Source: Thermosynechococcus sp. | GTDB lineage: Bacteria > Cyanobacteriota > Cyanobacteriia > Thermosynechococcales > Thermosynechococcaceae | Assembly: GCF_025999095.1 (NCBI RefSeq) | Contig: NZ_AP024678.1 | Location: 1,085,527 to 1,149,526 of the forward strand | Length of the DNA: 64,000 bases | Direction of reading: 5' to 3' | Part shown: positions 1 through 8,434 of the stretch, in pieces | How the letters are laid out: every line of letters starts with the position of its first letter | Numbering within the stretch: position 1 is the first letter of the stretch | Position numbers and translations under genes: made by a program | The notes under the pieces: generated by a model | Told to the model about the DNA's origin: nothing | The model's input: the letters and a program-made list of their open reading frames with translations, nothing else | The model's database searches: none

Positions 1-1
1 T

Positions 2-577
2 CTAAACATTGGTATTGGGAATGGTGCTTTGGAGCGAATGGCCCTTGCGAAGGGTGTAGATATCTGGAGCCTTGACCCAAGCGAACGAGCGATTGAGGCG
101 TTGAGATCTGCGCTTGGGTGGGGCGAACAAGCACAAGTGGGTGTCAGCCAAGCGATGCCGTTTCCCGATGATTACTTCGATGTGGTCATCATGTCGGAGG
201 TTCTCGAGCATTTGGCGGACGATGTATTTGAAGCGACTTTGTTCGAGGTAGCGAGAGTCTTGCGTCCAGGTGGCCGATTTATTGGCACTGTGCCAGCCCG
301 AGAAAAACTAGAAGATTCGATTGTCGTTTGCCCGAATTGCGGTCACAAATTTCACCGCTGGGGTCATTATCGTAGTTTTACGGTTGAAACCCTCGCGGCC
401 AGCTTGAAACAGCATTTTGCAGTCGAGGCTGCCTATGAAACATTTTTCATAGAGTGGGAGTCTGTTGGGTGGTGGCGCAAGATACAAGGCCTGATCAAGA
501 AATTCTTGTCGTGGCGTGGTATTGGAACTTATGGAATTTGCCGGAATATTTACTTTTGCGCACGAAAGCAAAGCTAG
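2..577 (+). CDS. SAM-dependent methyltransferase (5' end outside window)
   Basis: Class I SAM-dependent methyltransferase, probably acting on a sugar or polysaccharide precursor. The reading frame is open from base 2 and begins inside motif I (LNIGIGNGALERMA), so the true start lies before the window; the first internal ATG at 29 would cut motif I and is not a credible start. After motif I come an acidic residue (SLDPSE), the type-11 pattern PFPDDYFDVVIMSEVLEHL and RVLRPGGRFIG. A CPNCGHKFHRWGHYRSF stretch further on is common in methyltransferases of O-antigen clusters. The next gene, also a methyltransferase, follows after 15 bases. The exact substrate cannot be read from the sequence. Confidence 0.85.
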   Translation, partial: LNIGIGNGALERMALAKGVDIWSLDPSERAIEALRSALGWGEQAQVGVSQAMPFPDDYFDVVIMSEVLEHLADDVFEATLFEVARVLRPGGRFIGTVPAREKLEDSIVVCPNCGHKFHRWGHYRSFTVETLAASLKQHFAVEAAYETFFIEWESVGWWRKIQGLIKKFLSWRGIGTYGICRNIYFCARKQS

Positions 578-592
578 CCGGGAGAATGGATT

Positions 593-1342
593 ATGTCCAA
601 TCTAGTTAAGGTGCGTACCGAGGAATTCAATTATGTTAAAAAATTCTTTCTGCCAGGAATGAGTGTTCTTGAAATTGGTGGCGGCTCTGGCTATCAGGCT
701 AGTCTAATAGCGTCTACCGGGGCATCCGTCGTTAGCATCGATGTGGCGAAGCCACTACCAGGAGTGGAAATTTATTTCCCTGTGCAAATTTATGGTGGGG
801 CGACACTTCCTTTCCCGGATAACTATTTCGATGTGGTGTTCTCCTCTAATGTTCTTGAGCACATCCAGGATTTGAGAGCAACGCTTTCTGAAGTGCGGCG
901 AGTGATGAAATCGGATGGTATGGCAATACATATCCTCCCGACCTCTGCGCGGCGCGCCTGGACGAGTCTTTCGCATTACGTTCATATTGCTAGACGACTT
1001 ATCGGTCTGGTTTGCCGACGATATTACGTAATAAATACACCAGCCGTGCCCCGTGATCCAGGATGTGCACATCATGGCACTTGGGCAGCCATAAAACGGG
1101 TATTTTGGGACGGACCTCACGGTGAATACCCTTCCGCCATTTCAGAGCTTTGGTATTTCAGTCGCCGGCGCTGGTTAAAGGTGTTTCAAGAGAACGGCTT
1201 CGACTTAATTTGGGATCAGCCTAGCGGAATTTTTTATACAGGCTACGGTGTGTTTCCAGCCATATCCATAGGGAGACGCCAGGCACTAGCACGTGTCCTC
1301 GGCTCGGCTACTCGAGTGTTCGTTTTACGAAAGGCAGCATGA
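593..1342 (+). CDS. SAM-dependent methyltransferase, type 11
   Basis: Second class I methyltransferase of the surface-polysaccharide cluster, 249 residues. Motif I is VLEIGGGSGYQASLIA (about residues 24-39), the acidic loop is SIDVAK, and the type-11 block PFPDNYFDVVFSSNVLEHI is followed by RRVMKSDGMAIHILP. The ATG at 593 has a GGGAG ribosome-binding site 8 bases upstream. Its stop overlaps the start of the next glycosyltransferase by four bases (ATGA), suggesting translational coupling. It resembles the upstream methyltransferase but is not a close copy. Substrate unknown. Confidence 0.88.
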   Translation: MSNLVKVRTEEFNYVKKFFLPGMSVLEIGGGSGYQASLIASTGASVVSIDVAKPLPGVEIYFPVQIYGGATLPFPDNYFDVVFSSNVLEHIQDLRATLSEVRRVMKSDGMAIHILPTSARRAWTSLSHYVHIARRLIGLVCRRYYVINTPAVPRDPGCAHHGTWAAIKRVFWDGPHGEYPSAISELWYFSRRRWLKVFQENGFDLIWDQPSGIFYTGYGVFPAISIGRRQALARVLGSATRVFVLRKAA

Positions 1343-2349
1343 GTCGTACCGTTTTTCTTGTGCGCAAACTCGATCCTGGCGGCGCAGAAAGACAACTTGT
1401 GGCATTGTCCCGTGGACTCAAAGAACGGGGGCGCGACGTTAATGTCGTCTTGTTTTACCAAGGTGGGGTCTTCGATGCCGAGCTCTCCGCCGCTGGCGTG
1501 CCTTTGCATTTCGTTGGTAAGCAAGGACGCTGGGATGTCGCTGGCTTCTTGTTGCGCCTCACGCGAATCCTGCGCACGTTGCGGCCAACCACGATCTATT
1601 CCTTTCTCGACATGCCGAATGTGCTGGCTTCCTTGCTGTGGCTGCTGATTGGCCGCCCTCGGCTAGTGTGGAGCATACGCGCCGCGGGAATGGAAATGCG
1701 CCACTATGACTGGCTAGCAAGGCTGGTGGCGAAGCTGGAGGCGGCGCTAAGTGGGACAGCCGATGTCGTTGTCGCGAATTCTCAGGCCGGGAGGTCATGG
1801 GGTATTCGCCGGGGTTTTCCGCCCGGACGGATCGTGGTCATCGAAAACGGAATCGACACGGCGCGCTTCAGGTTCGACTCGCTCGGGCGTCAGCGCGTCC
1901 GCAGCGAATGGAAAATCGGCGCTGACCAAACGGCAATAGGGCTTGTGGCGCGCCTGGATGTCATGAAGGATCATCGCAACTTCCTCCAAGCATGTGCCTT
2001 GCTCGCGGCCCGGAGAGAAAACCTGCGTTTTGTCTGCGTGGGAAGTGGCCCCGCAGATTACCTTGCGGAACTGAAGACGTTCGCCCAGACGTTGGGTATT
2101 GCGGATCGGGTTATCTGGGCGGGCCCACGATCTGACATGCCTGCCGTGTTGAGCGCTCTCGACATCGCTTCTTCTTCTTCTTTCGGGGAGGGGTTCTCCA
2201 ATGCGATCGCCGAAGCGATGGCCTGCGAGCGGCCGTGTGTCGTCACCGATGTGGGGGATTCGGCGCGCATCGTGGGGGACACGGGGATGGTTGTGCCGCC
2301 GCGGGATGCGGAAGCACTGGCGTCTGCCCTGGGCAAGGGGGAAGGTTGA
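1339..2349 (+). CDS. Glycosyltransferase family 4, 3' truncated
   Basis: GT-B fold glycosyltransferase that would transfer a sugar from a nucleotide donor during polysaccharide assembly at the inner membrane. The N-terminus FLVRKLDPGGAERQL is the usual GT4 acceptor-side loop. ENGIDTARF marks the domain junction, LVARLDVMKDH begins the donor domain, and EGFSNAIAEAMA carries the EX7E-type donor-binding motif near residue 285. It has 336 residues against about 370-390 for relatives, and stops just after VVPPRDAEALASAL, where the last helices should follow. The sequence after the stop is a fragment of a different family, so the 3' end was probably lost in a rearrangement. Activity is doubtful. 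Confidence 0.82.
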   Translation: MSRTVFLVRKLDPGGAERQLVALSRGLKERGRDVNVVLFYQGGVFDAELSAAGVPLHFVGKQGRWDVAGFLLRLTRILRTLRPTTIYSFLDMPNVLASLLWLLIGRPRLVWSIRAAGMEMRHYDWLARLVAKLEAALSGTADVVVANSQAGRSWGIRRGFPPGRIVVIENGIDTARFRFDSLGRQRVRSEWKIGADQTAIGLVARLDVMKDHRNFLQACALLAARRENLRFVCVGSGPADYLAELKTFAQTLGIADRVIWAGPRSDMPAVLSALDIASSSSFGEGFSNAIAEAMACERPCVVTDVGDSARIVGDTGMVVPPRDAEALASALGKGEG

Positions 2350-2377
2350 GTGTTTCGGCGACCGGCGCGCCTTGTAG

Positions 2378-2770
2378 TCCTATCTGCTGAGCCATGAAGC
2401 TTGCGAAGTCCAGCTGTTGTTCAACGTACCCTTTGCTCACCCAGCTGTCATGGGGCGACGTTCGGCATTCGTTGAGCTGGGTTATGATCCGGCCTATGGG
2501 CATGTGGAGGATTACGATCTATGGCAGCGGGCCTGGGCAAGGGGTTATAAGCTCGTCAATTTGCCTGGAATCGTTTTGCGCTACTGCGTGCATGCGGGTC
2601 AAGTTTCGGCACGAAAGTCAGTTGAGCAGCAGAACAAGGCGGATTCTGTACGCAAGCGCCACTGGCGAGTGCTATTGCCTGGCCTGGGAGACGGGGAAAT
2701 CAACGGCATTGTTGAAATGCTGCGGGAAGGTAGGGGGCACACACCTCACGCCTTCTGCCAAGCCTTGTAA
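2378..2770 (+). pseudogene. Glycosyltransferase family 2, C-terminal fragment
   Basis: Only the C-terminal part of a GT2 enzyme remains. The frame is open after a stop at 2375 and reads LLFNVPFAHPAVMGRRSAF, then GHVEDYDLWQRAWARGYKL and IVLRYCVHAGQVS; the acidic EDYDLW block and the RYxxHxGQxS block are typical of the GT2 acceptor side. The nucleotide-binding N-terminal half is missing. The fragment lies directly behind the truncated GT4 gene, which points to a deletion or recombination that joined two genes. Confidence 0.75.
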
Positions 2771-2902
2771 GCCTGTTGAGCCGCTATTCCGGCGAGGCTC
2801 GTGAGGTTCTTTTGTCAAACAGCTACCAGGCGTTTTGTCGGTTGGCTGCCAGCGATTAACGAAATAAATAGCGCGAGCTGTGTTTTTTTCAGGGATTTCT
2901 AG

Positions 2903-3031
2903 AATTTGCTGCCGAACTATGATTTTTATCGGTTGCTTCCAGATAGACTAGTCAAGCTTGAAAAATATGACCCGGTTTTTTGCGAGATTTTTGCGTATCA
3001 GAATTTCGTTGCCCTACTAAAGAGACGCTGA
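2903..3031 (+). pseudogene. FkbM-type methyltransferase, C-terminal remnant
   Basis: A 42-codon open stretch following a stop at 2900-2902 reads NLLPNYDFYRLLPDRL and then CEIFAYQNFVALLKRR before a TGA at 3029. The Y-x-FYR-x-LP and EIFxYQNF patterns are the usual tail of FkbM-family methyltransferases found in polysaccharide clusters. No start codon and no SAM-binding region are present, so this is a decayed gene end. Assignment is by motif resemblance only. Confidence 0.5.
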
Positions 3032-3036
3032 CTTAA

Positions 3037-3375
3037 CTGTCGATAGAAAATCTGGGTCTGGCGGCAGGGGGGTGCGCACTCGAAGTACTGCAGATCGACA
3101 AGCTGCAAACAGGTCAGGACAATGCTTTCAGATATTACAGCAAGCCCGTCACCAACACCGCCTGCGTCTATCTGATGAGCCAGCCACTGGTGGCTGCCTT
3201 CTATCACACGCTGATCAGAAGATCCTGGTTGCGCTTGATCGGGGGGGATTGGATGATGAACACCTTGCTGATGTTGATGGAAAAGGCAGGGGTGCCGTGT
3301 GATTGCATGCATGCTGATCGGACGATTTTCAGGCACAGCTCTGTAACAGGCGAATACGCATCCTCTATTCGCTGA
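3037..3375 (+). pseudogene. GT25-like glycosyltransferase C-terminal fragment
   Basis: The frame is open from 3037 to a TGA at 3373-3375. It carries GGDWMMNTLLMLMEKAG and a terminal HSSVTGEYASSIR, which resembles the DW and GS-x-TG-x-Y-x-SSI end of family 25 (LPS-type) glycosyltransferases. No convincing start or N-terminal half exists upstream; the frame follows immediately on the remnant of another gene. It is best read as a leftover 3' end. An unrelated small protein starting at 3175 cannot be excluded. Confidence 0.4.
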
Positions 3376-3411
3376 TCATCTTGATTGAACAGGAAAATTT
3401 AAATTAAATAT

Positions 3412-3689
3412 ATGAAACGCACACTCTGAAACGCACACTCGTTACCGGCAGTGCAGGCTTTTTAGGCTCCCATCTGTGCGAGCGGCTGATCAAGGATGGT
3501 CACGACGTCCTCTGCATAGACAACTTTTTCACCAGCAGCAAGACTAACATCGCCCACTTGATTCAGATCGTTACAGACGAGGACCGCAATGCACTCGCTG
3601 AAGCCTCCAAAAAACAAAAAAAAGTGCCAAGGACTGCAAGCTCTAGCGTGCCGCAAAGAAGCACCCATGGCAGAGTGCCAACGGCTTGA
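3412..3689 (+). pseudogene. UDP-glucuronate decarboxylase/epimerase, frameshifted N-terminal fragment
   Basis: An ATG at 3412 starts a five-codon frame that ends in TGA because a 14-base stretch (GAAACGCACACTC plus one base) is duplicated in tandem at 3414-3440. Downstream of the duplication the correct frame reads [16 protein letters not shown], then [18 protein letters not shown] and [10 protein letters not shown]. This is the Rossmann NAD-binding head of extended short-chain dehydrogenases of the UDP-xylose synthase type, with the GxxGxxG motif intact. Homology fades after about 3565, and the rest of the enzyme, including the YxxxK catalytic pair, is missing. Confidence 0.7.
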
Positions 3690-3718
3690 CTCCCACCTTG
3701 CGCGTTCGCAGCAGTGAT

Positions 3719-3892
3719 CTAGACATTGCCCACACCCAAACCGGCGATGCTGGATGCCCTCCCCAGCATGTTTTGCAGCAGCACTGTTGCCGCCTTCATG
3801 TGCAGCAAGCCCACCACGGTACTGACGACATTGGCGCCGCCAATGATCGAGGACAAATGCAAGATCTGGTGGTAGGAGTTCAGGCGATTCAC
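3719..3892 (-). pseudogene. Polysaccharide flippase (Wzx-like) N-terminal fragment
   Basis: On the minus strand a 57-residue frame from a GTG at 3892 reads NSYHQILHLSSIIGGANVV, then STVVGLLHMKAATVLL and ends in a TAG. SSIIGGA followed by VGLLxxKxAxVLL matches the first membrane helices of O-antigen/oligosaccharide flippases. The remaining helices are absent. Orientation is opposite to the surrounding remnants, so the locus has been rearranged. Confidence 0.45.
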
Positions 3893-4070
3893 TTGTCAGT
3901 ATCAGCCAGACTGAGATCACGCCTCAAATCATCGACAATGGGAGGCTTCGCAAGCATGGCGCCAGAGATGCTCAAGTGATCATTATCAATGTGTAGCTAT
4001 TTCGAAAGGGAGTGACACAAGTAAAGAGAAATAGATTACACTTGAAGATTCCTAAATATCCTTAAAAAAC

Positions 4071-4526
4071 ATGAGCTATAGCTTGGATTTACGAGAGCGG
4101 GTTGTCTCCTATATTAAGCAAGGTGGCAAAATCAGTGAAGCCACTCAAATCTTTCAAGTGAGTCGTATCACCATCCATCGCTAGCTGAGGCGAGACAACC
4201 TAGCACCCACGGTGCTTCCCCGTCAGCCTTGGAAACTGGATTGGGAAGCCTTAGCGGCAGATGCTGCTACCCATCCCAATGACCGTTTAATCGACCGTGC
4301 CCAGCGATTCGGGCTACAAATTTCCACGATGAGTTACGCTCTCAACCAGATGGGCATCACCCGAAAAAACAGATGCGTGACCAAGAACATTGTGAGTGAA
4401 GAGCGACAAACGTATTAACAGCAGCTCCAGATATGGGCAGAGAACCATAGCAAAGAAATAGTAGTGTGCATCGATGAGACGGGGTTGGACTCTCGAGTTG
4501 AGTGTGAGTATGGTTGGTCAAGGTAA
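4071..4526 (+). pseudogene. IS630-type transposase remnant with two in-frame stops
   Basis: The sequence starts with ATG at 4071 and reads MSYSLDLRERVVSYIKQGG, then ATQIFQVSRITIHR, a helix-turn-helix head typical of IS630/Tc1-like transposases. In-frame stops interrupt it at 4182 (TAG) and 4416 (TAA), and a third ends it at 4524. After the second stop the frame continues with VCIDETGLDSRVECEYGW, the first catalytic aspartate region of the DDE domain. The C-terminal catalytic part is gone and the sequence runs into an aminotransferase fragment. This is a dead insertion sequence; I could not define its terminal repeats. Confidence 0.75.
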
Positions 4527-4597
4527 CGAAGGGCTGATCCTCCAGAAGGAAGGCTTCGGAGGCCGCGCGATCGCGCACGATTTTTACTGAATATGCG

Positions 4598-4912
4598 GCC
4601 TATTGTGGCGCGCATGGGCATGTGGTGGCCTGGCGTTTTTATCCAGGCAAGAACCTTGGGGCCATGGGTGATGGGGGCGCGATCGCGCCCAACGCTCCTG
4701 AGCTTGCCGATCGCCCGCGCGTGCTGGGCAACTACGGCTGGCGCGTGAAATACGTTAACGGGGTGCAAGGCTGGAACAGTCGGCTCGATCCGCTGCAGGC
4801 AGCCCTTCTGCGCGTGAAGCTAGCGCGTCTGAATGAATGGAACGAGCAGCGCACCAACCTGACCGCTCTCTACCTGCGAGAGCTGGCGGATTGCGCCATA
4901 GTCATAGTTTGA
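4598..4912 (+). pseudogene. DegT/DnrJ/EryC1 aminotransferase, internal fragment
   Basis: An internal piece of a sugar aminotransferase. Diagnostic sequence is WRFYPGKNLGAMGDGGAI, containing the PLP-binding lysine in the FxPxKNLG context, then NYGWRVKYVNGVQGWNSRL and DPLQAALLRVKLARLNEWN. Both the N-terminal domain and the C-terminal end are missing, and the frame ends in a TGA at 4910-4912. It marks the right-hand end of the polysaccharide gene graveyard; the next gene is a conserved cyanobacterial one. Confidence 0.75.
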
Positions 4913-4914
4913 TC

Positions 4915-5274
4915 TTAGGATTCAGCAACACCAAGATGCAACTGAATTTTTGGCGCTGAGTCAAGGGGGGTTTTTGCAAGGTGAAGCTGCGCTTGTAACT
5001 CGGCCACTCCTGCTAGGAAGGCTGCTAAGTCTAAACCCTGATAGTCAGGATCACACTGTTCAAGGCAACGCCGTCCTGCCGCCAAGAGTAAAGTTGCCCC
5101 CCGCTGGTTGCCTCGACTCAGGTGATAGCAGGCAACAGCAATTTGCAGCAGGCCTTGGTAAAACGTGCGCTCAGGTTCACTGGCCTCTAACCAGAGGGCT
5201 TCGAGGGTGTCATGGCAGGCATAGAATTCGCCGCTATTAAATTGGGCAATGGCTAGGGCAAGCTCCGAACGCAT
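4915..5274 (-). CDS. DUF309 family protein
   Basis: A 119-residue helical protein of the DUF309 family, function unknown. Residues 15-35 carry the family signature FYACHDTLEALWLEA (HxxxExxW), followed by FYQGLLQIAVACYHL and a GATLLLAAG helix. The family is widespread in cyanobacteria and some other bacteria. The start ATG at 5274 lies 74 bases from the divergent GTG of thf1, so the short gap probably holds both promoters. The stop lies two bases from the aminotransferase remnant and marks the edge of the conserved chromosome. Confidence 0.85.
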   Translation of the reverse strand: MRSELALAIAQFNSGEFYACHDTLEALWLEASEPERTFYQGLLQIAVACYHLSRGNQRGATLLLAAGRRCLEQCDPDYQGLDLAAFLAGVAELQAQLHLAKTPLDSAPKIQLHLGVAES

Positions 5275-5348
5275 CGTTGATTGGGAAAGCGCAATGGGCG
5301 ATAATAGTAAAGAATCATGACATTTTTTAACGAATATCGGCAGAGCTT

Positions 5349-6017
5349 GTGCAAAATCCTCGAACTGTCTCTGATACCAAACGCGCCTTTTATGCGGCTC
5401 ACACGCGACCGATTCACTCGATCTACCGTCGCTTTATTGAAGAACTGCTTGTCGAAATCCACCTGTTGCGCGTCAATGTAGATTTTCGCTACTCTCCTCT
5501 CTTTGCTCTTGGGGTCGTTACTGCCTTTGACCAGTTTATGGAGGGTTATCAGCCCGAGGGCGATCGCGACCGTATTTTTCATGCCCTCTGTGTGGCTGAG
5601 GAAATGAACCCGCAACAGCTGAGGGAGGATGCCGCCAGTTGGCAACAGTATCAAGGCCGCCCCTTGAGTCAAATCCTTGGTGAACTCAACAGTGGCCAAC
5701 CCAGTGCCCCCCTCAACAGCCTCAACCACGGGGGCAAATATAGCCGCCTTCATGCCGTGGGACTCTATGCCTTCCTGCAGGAGCTGGCAGGAGAACTGAC
5801 AATCAACCTCAACGAAACACTAGATCAACTGGCTCCTGTGATCCAGCTGCCCATCGAAAAAGTCAAGCGCGATCTCGAACTCTACCGCAGTAACCTCGAC
5901 AAAATCAATCAGGCTCGCAGCCTGATGAAAGAACTTGTGGAGCAGGAACGCAAGCGCCGTGCTCAGCAGACCTCTGTGCCACCCGCTGTGGATGCCAGTT
6001 CCGATGCACCCGCTTGA
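5349..6017 (+). CDS. thf1: Thf1/Psp29, photosystem II biogenesis protein
   Basis: Thylakoid formation protein 1 (Psp29), needed for photosystem II assembly or repair and reported to work with FtsH proteases at the thylakoid membrane. The protein has 222 residues and begins with a GTG; VSDTKRAFYAAHTRPI and IYRRFIEELLVEIHLL form the conserved N-terminus, followed by LFALGVVTAFDQFM. The tail has a charged helical region (VEQERKRRAQQ), as in other members. The 3' end overlaps the ATG of the HAD gene by 14 bases, so the two are probably co-transcribed. D1, the subunit most often replaced in photosystem II repair, is encoded elsewhere in this window. Confidence 0.93.
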   Translation: MQNPRTVSDTKRAFYAAHTRPIHSIYRRFIEELLVEIHLLRVNVDFRYSPLFALGVVTAFDQFMEGYQPEGDRDRIFHALCVAEEMNPQQLREDAASWQQYQGRPLSQILGELNSGQPSAPLNSLNHGGKYSRLHAVGLYAFLQELAGELTINLNETLDQLAPVIQLPIEKVKRDLELYRSNLDKINQARSLMKELVEQERKRRAQQTSVPPAVDASSDAPA

Positions 6018-6747
6018 TCCGCCCCAGCTCATTACCCTAGATGCCGTCGGCACCCTCTTTGGCCTACGCGAATCCGTGGGCACCGTTTATGGTCGCTTTG
6101 CCGCCGAGGTGGGGGTTGATGTTGAGCCAACAGTCCTCGATACCTCGTTTTTTCAGGCCTTTAGGGCAGCCCCTCCCTGCGCTTTTCCTGGCCTGGCTGC
6201 CCCCCAGCGAGCTGAAGCGGAACTACAGTGGTGGCAGGCGGTTGCCGCAGATACTTTTCGCCGCGCCGGTGTCCTCGAGCAATTTGCGGATTTTAGGGCC
6301 TTTTTTGCCCCTGTCTTTGCCTACTACGCTACGGCTGAACCTTGGTGCCTTTATGGGGATGTCTTGCCTGCTTTGAAGGATTGGCAAGCCCAGGATATTC
6401 CCCTGATGGTGGTGTCCAATTTTGATAGCCGTCTCTATGGGGTGCTTGAGGCCTTGGGGTTAGCCCCTTTTTTCCAGGCGGTGTGGATTTCCAGTGAGGT
6501 GGGGGCAGCGAAACCGGATCGGTTGATCTTTGAGCGGGCAGTGGCTTCCTATGGCGCCTCTCAAGTCTGGCACATTGGCGACAGTTGGGAGGAGGATGTC
6601 CGCGGTGCTCAAGGAGCGGGTTTGCAGGCGATTTGGCTACGGCGCGATCGCCCCTTGCTGCCAGAACCAGCCCTCAACGAGCCCCTAACTGTGCCCCAAA
6701 TTGCTGAGCTCACAGAGGTGCAAGTTATACTGAGGGGGACAGCATGA
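6004..6747 (+). CDS. HAD-superfamily hydrolase (REG-2-like)
   Basis: Haloacid dehalogenase-like phosphatase of 247 residues. Motif I is LITLDAVGTLF, in which the usual second aspartate (DxD) is replaced by valine (DAV), as in REG-2/HDHD3-like members. Motif II is MVVSNFDSR, the lysine of motif III is in AAKPDRLIF and motif IV is HIGDSWEEDV. I chose the ATG at 6004, directly before HPLDPPQLITLDAVGT; an earlier in-frame start would lie inside thf1. The stop overlaps the NDH-2 start (ATGA). Substrate unknown. Confidence 0.85.
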   Translation: MHPLDPPQLITLDAVGTLFGLRESVGTVYGRFAAEVGVDVEPTVLDTSFFQAFRAAPPCAFPGLAAPQRAEAELQWWQAVAADTFRRAGVLEQFADFRAFFAPVFAYYATAEPWCLYGDVLPALKDWQAQDIPLMVVSNFDSRLYGVLEALGLAPFFQAVWISSEVGAAKPDRLIFERAVASYGASQVWHIGDSWEEDVRGAQGAGLQAIWLRRDRPLLPEPALNEPLTVPQIAELTEVQVILRGTA

Positions 6748-7949
6748 TCAGGGAATCAGCGGTGAGAAGCCAAATTTGTATTCTGGGTGGGGGGTTCGGT
6801 GGGCTTTATACAGCCCTCCGCTTGGCGCAATTCCCGTGGTCTTCCCCCCCAGAGATCACCCTTGTGGATCACAGCGATCGCTTTGTATTTACGCCCCTGC
6901 TTTACGAACTAATTACGGGGGAGCTAGAGGCCTGGGAAATCGCCCCGCCCTTTGTGGAGCTGCTGCGGGATACGCCAGTGGTCTTTCATCAGGGAACGGT
7001 GACCACTATTGATCTCCAGGCAAAAACCGTGCACCTAAGTAAGGGCGACCCCTTCACCTATGAAAAACTCGTTCTCGCCCTAGGGGGTGAAACGCCGAAA
7101 AGCACTATCCCCGGTGTGGCGGAGTACGCCTTGACGTTCCGTACCCTCAGTGACGCCTACCGCCTTGAAGAAGCGCTGCAACGGTGCGAGCACTCTGAGC
7201 GCGATCGCATCCGCGTTGTCGTTGTCGGTGCTGGTCCCAGTGGGGTGGAATTGGCCTGTAAACTGGCGGAGCGACTGGGGAGCCGAGGTCGCATTCGGCT
7301 GGTGGATCGCAACACCGAGATCCTGAAGTCCTCCCCAGAATTTAATCGCAAGGCGGCCCTTCGGGCCCTCGAAGATCGCGGCGTTTGGATTGATCTAGAG
7401 ACCACCCCAGTTGCTATAACTAGCGATCGCATTTCGCTGCAACACAAAGACCGGCTGGACGAGTTGCCCGTGGACATTGTTCTTTGGACCGTTGGCACAG
7501 CCGTTTCGCCGGTGATTGCGGCCCTTGATTTGCCCAAAACTGCCACCGGTCGGCTCCAGGTGACGCCCACACTGCAAGTGGTGGATCACCCCGCTATTTT
7601 TGCCCTTGGGGATGCAGCGGATGCGGTGGATGAACAGGGACAACCCATTCCCCATACGGCACAGGCGGCTTTTCAGCAGGCGGACTATGCGGCTTGGAAC
7701 CTTTGGGCCAGTTGCAGCGATCGCCCGCTCCTTCCCTGTCGTTACTCCCACCTTGGCGAAATGCTCACCCTCGGGCGCGATCGCGCTGCCTTGGCCGGCC
7801 TAGGACTGACCCTTGATGGCCCCCTGGCCTATCTGGCGCGGCGACTGGCCTACCTCTACCGCATGCCCACCCTCGAACATCAACTGAAGGTGGGGTTGAA
7901 CTGGATGGCCAAGCCCTTTTTGGATCTCCTGACCACCATCGCTAGTTAG
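6744..7949 (+). CDS. ndbB: Type II NAD(P)H dehydrogenase (NDH-2)
   Basis: Single-subunit flavoprotein that oxidises NAD(P)H and passes electrons to quinone without pumping protons; in cyanobacteria these enzymes are thought to sense or set the redox poise of the plastoquinone pool. It has 401 residues, an FAD-binding head ([16 protein letters not shown]), a second Rossmann fold for the pyridine nucleotide ([19 protein letters not shown]) and the late FAD motif ALGDAADA. The C-terminus has a hydrophobic/basic stretch suited to membrane attachment. It is coupled to the HAD gene upstream and followed by ruvC after 5 bases. The family is certain; the paralogue letter is not. Confidence 0.88.
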   Translation: MIRESAVRSQICILGGGFGGLYTALRLAQFPWSSPPEITLVDHSDRFVFTPLLYELITGELEAWEIAPPFVELLRDTPVVFHQGTVTTIDLQAKTVHLSKGDPFTYEKLVLALGGETPKSTIPGVAEYALTFRTLSDAYRLEEALQRCEHSERDRIRVVVVGAGPSGVELACKLAERLGSRGRIRLVDRNTEILKSSPEFNRKAALRALEDRGVWIDLETTPVAITSDRISLQHKDRLDELPVDIVLWTVGTAVSPVIAALDLPKTATGRLQVTPTLQVVDHPAIFALGDAADAVDEQGQPIPHTAQAAFQQADYAAWNLWASCSDRPLLPCRYSHLGEMLTLGRDRAALAGLGLTLDGPLAYLARRLAYLYRMPTLEHQLKVGLNWMAKPFLDLLTTIAS

Positions 7950-7954
7950 CACCG

Positions 7955-8434
7955 GTGCGCATTCTGGGCCTCGACCCCGGCCTAGCCACCCTCGGCTATG
8001 GGTGTATTGAGGTGCACAGGGACACCTGCCAAGTGTGGGATTTTGGTGTGATTACTACCTCTGCCGATCTGCCTACGGGCGATCGCCTCCAAAGTCTCTA
8101 TAACGATCTGCACACGCTAATTCCCACCCTCCAGCCAGATTTGGTGGCTTTGGAGCGGCTCTTTTTCTACAAAATGAGCCATACCATTGGGGTTGCCCAA
8201 GCACGGGGTGTGATTCTTTTAGTCCTGAGCCAACTGCACTGTCCACTGCTAGAACTCACGCCCCCCCAAGTGAAGCAAGCCCTCACCGGCTATGGCAAGG
8301 CCACCAAAATAGAGGTGCAGCAGGCGGTGCAACGGGAATTCCACCTCAGCACCCTGCCCCAGCCCGATGATGCCGCTGATGCCCTAGCGATCGCCCTCAC
8401 TGCTGCTCGTCACTGTGAGGGCATCCACGCTTGA
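7955..8434 (+). CDS. ruvC: Crossover junction endodeoxyribonuclease RuvC
   Basis: Holliday-junction resolvase that nicks symmetrically related strands during recombination repair. The protein has 159 residues and starts with GTG. Catalytic acids are visible as D7 in [13 protein letters not shown], the glutamate in [11 protein letters not shown] and the aspartates of [13 protein letters not shown] near the C-terminus. It is the last gene of a same-strand run starting with thf1. Its final 51 bases overlap the 3' end of a convergent small gene. Confidence 0.95.
   Translation: MRILGLDPGLATLGYGCIEVHRDTCQVWDFGVITTSADLPTGDRLQSLYNDLHTLIPTLQPDLVALERLFFYKMSHTIGVAQARGVILLVLSQLHCPLLELTPPQVKQALTGYGKATKIEVQQAVQREFHLSTLPQPDDAADALAIALTAARHCEGIHA

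Noticed and set aside
3462-3920. 152-codon minus-strand open frame
   Set aside because: It runs through the epimerase head and flippase remnant in a frame that matches neither; residue composition is unlike a real protein.
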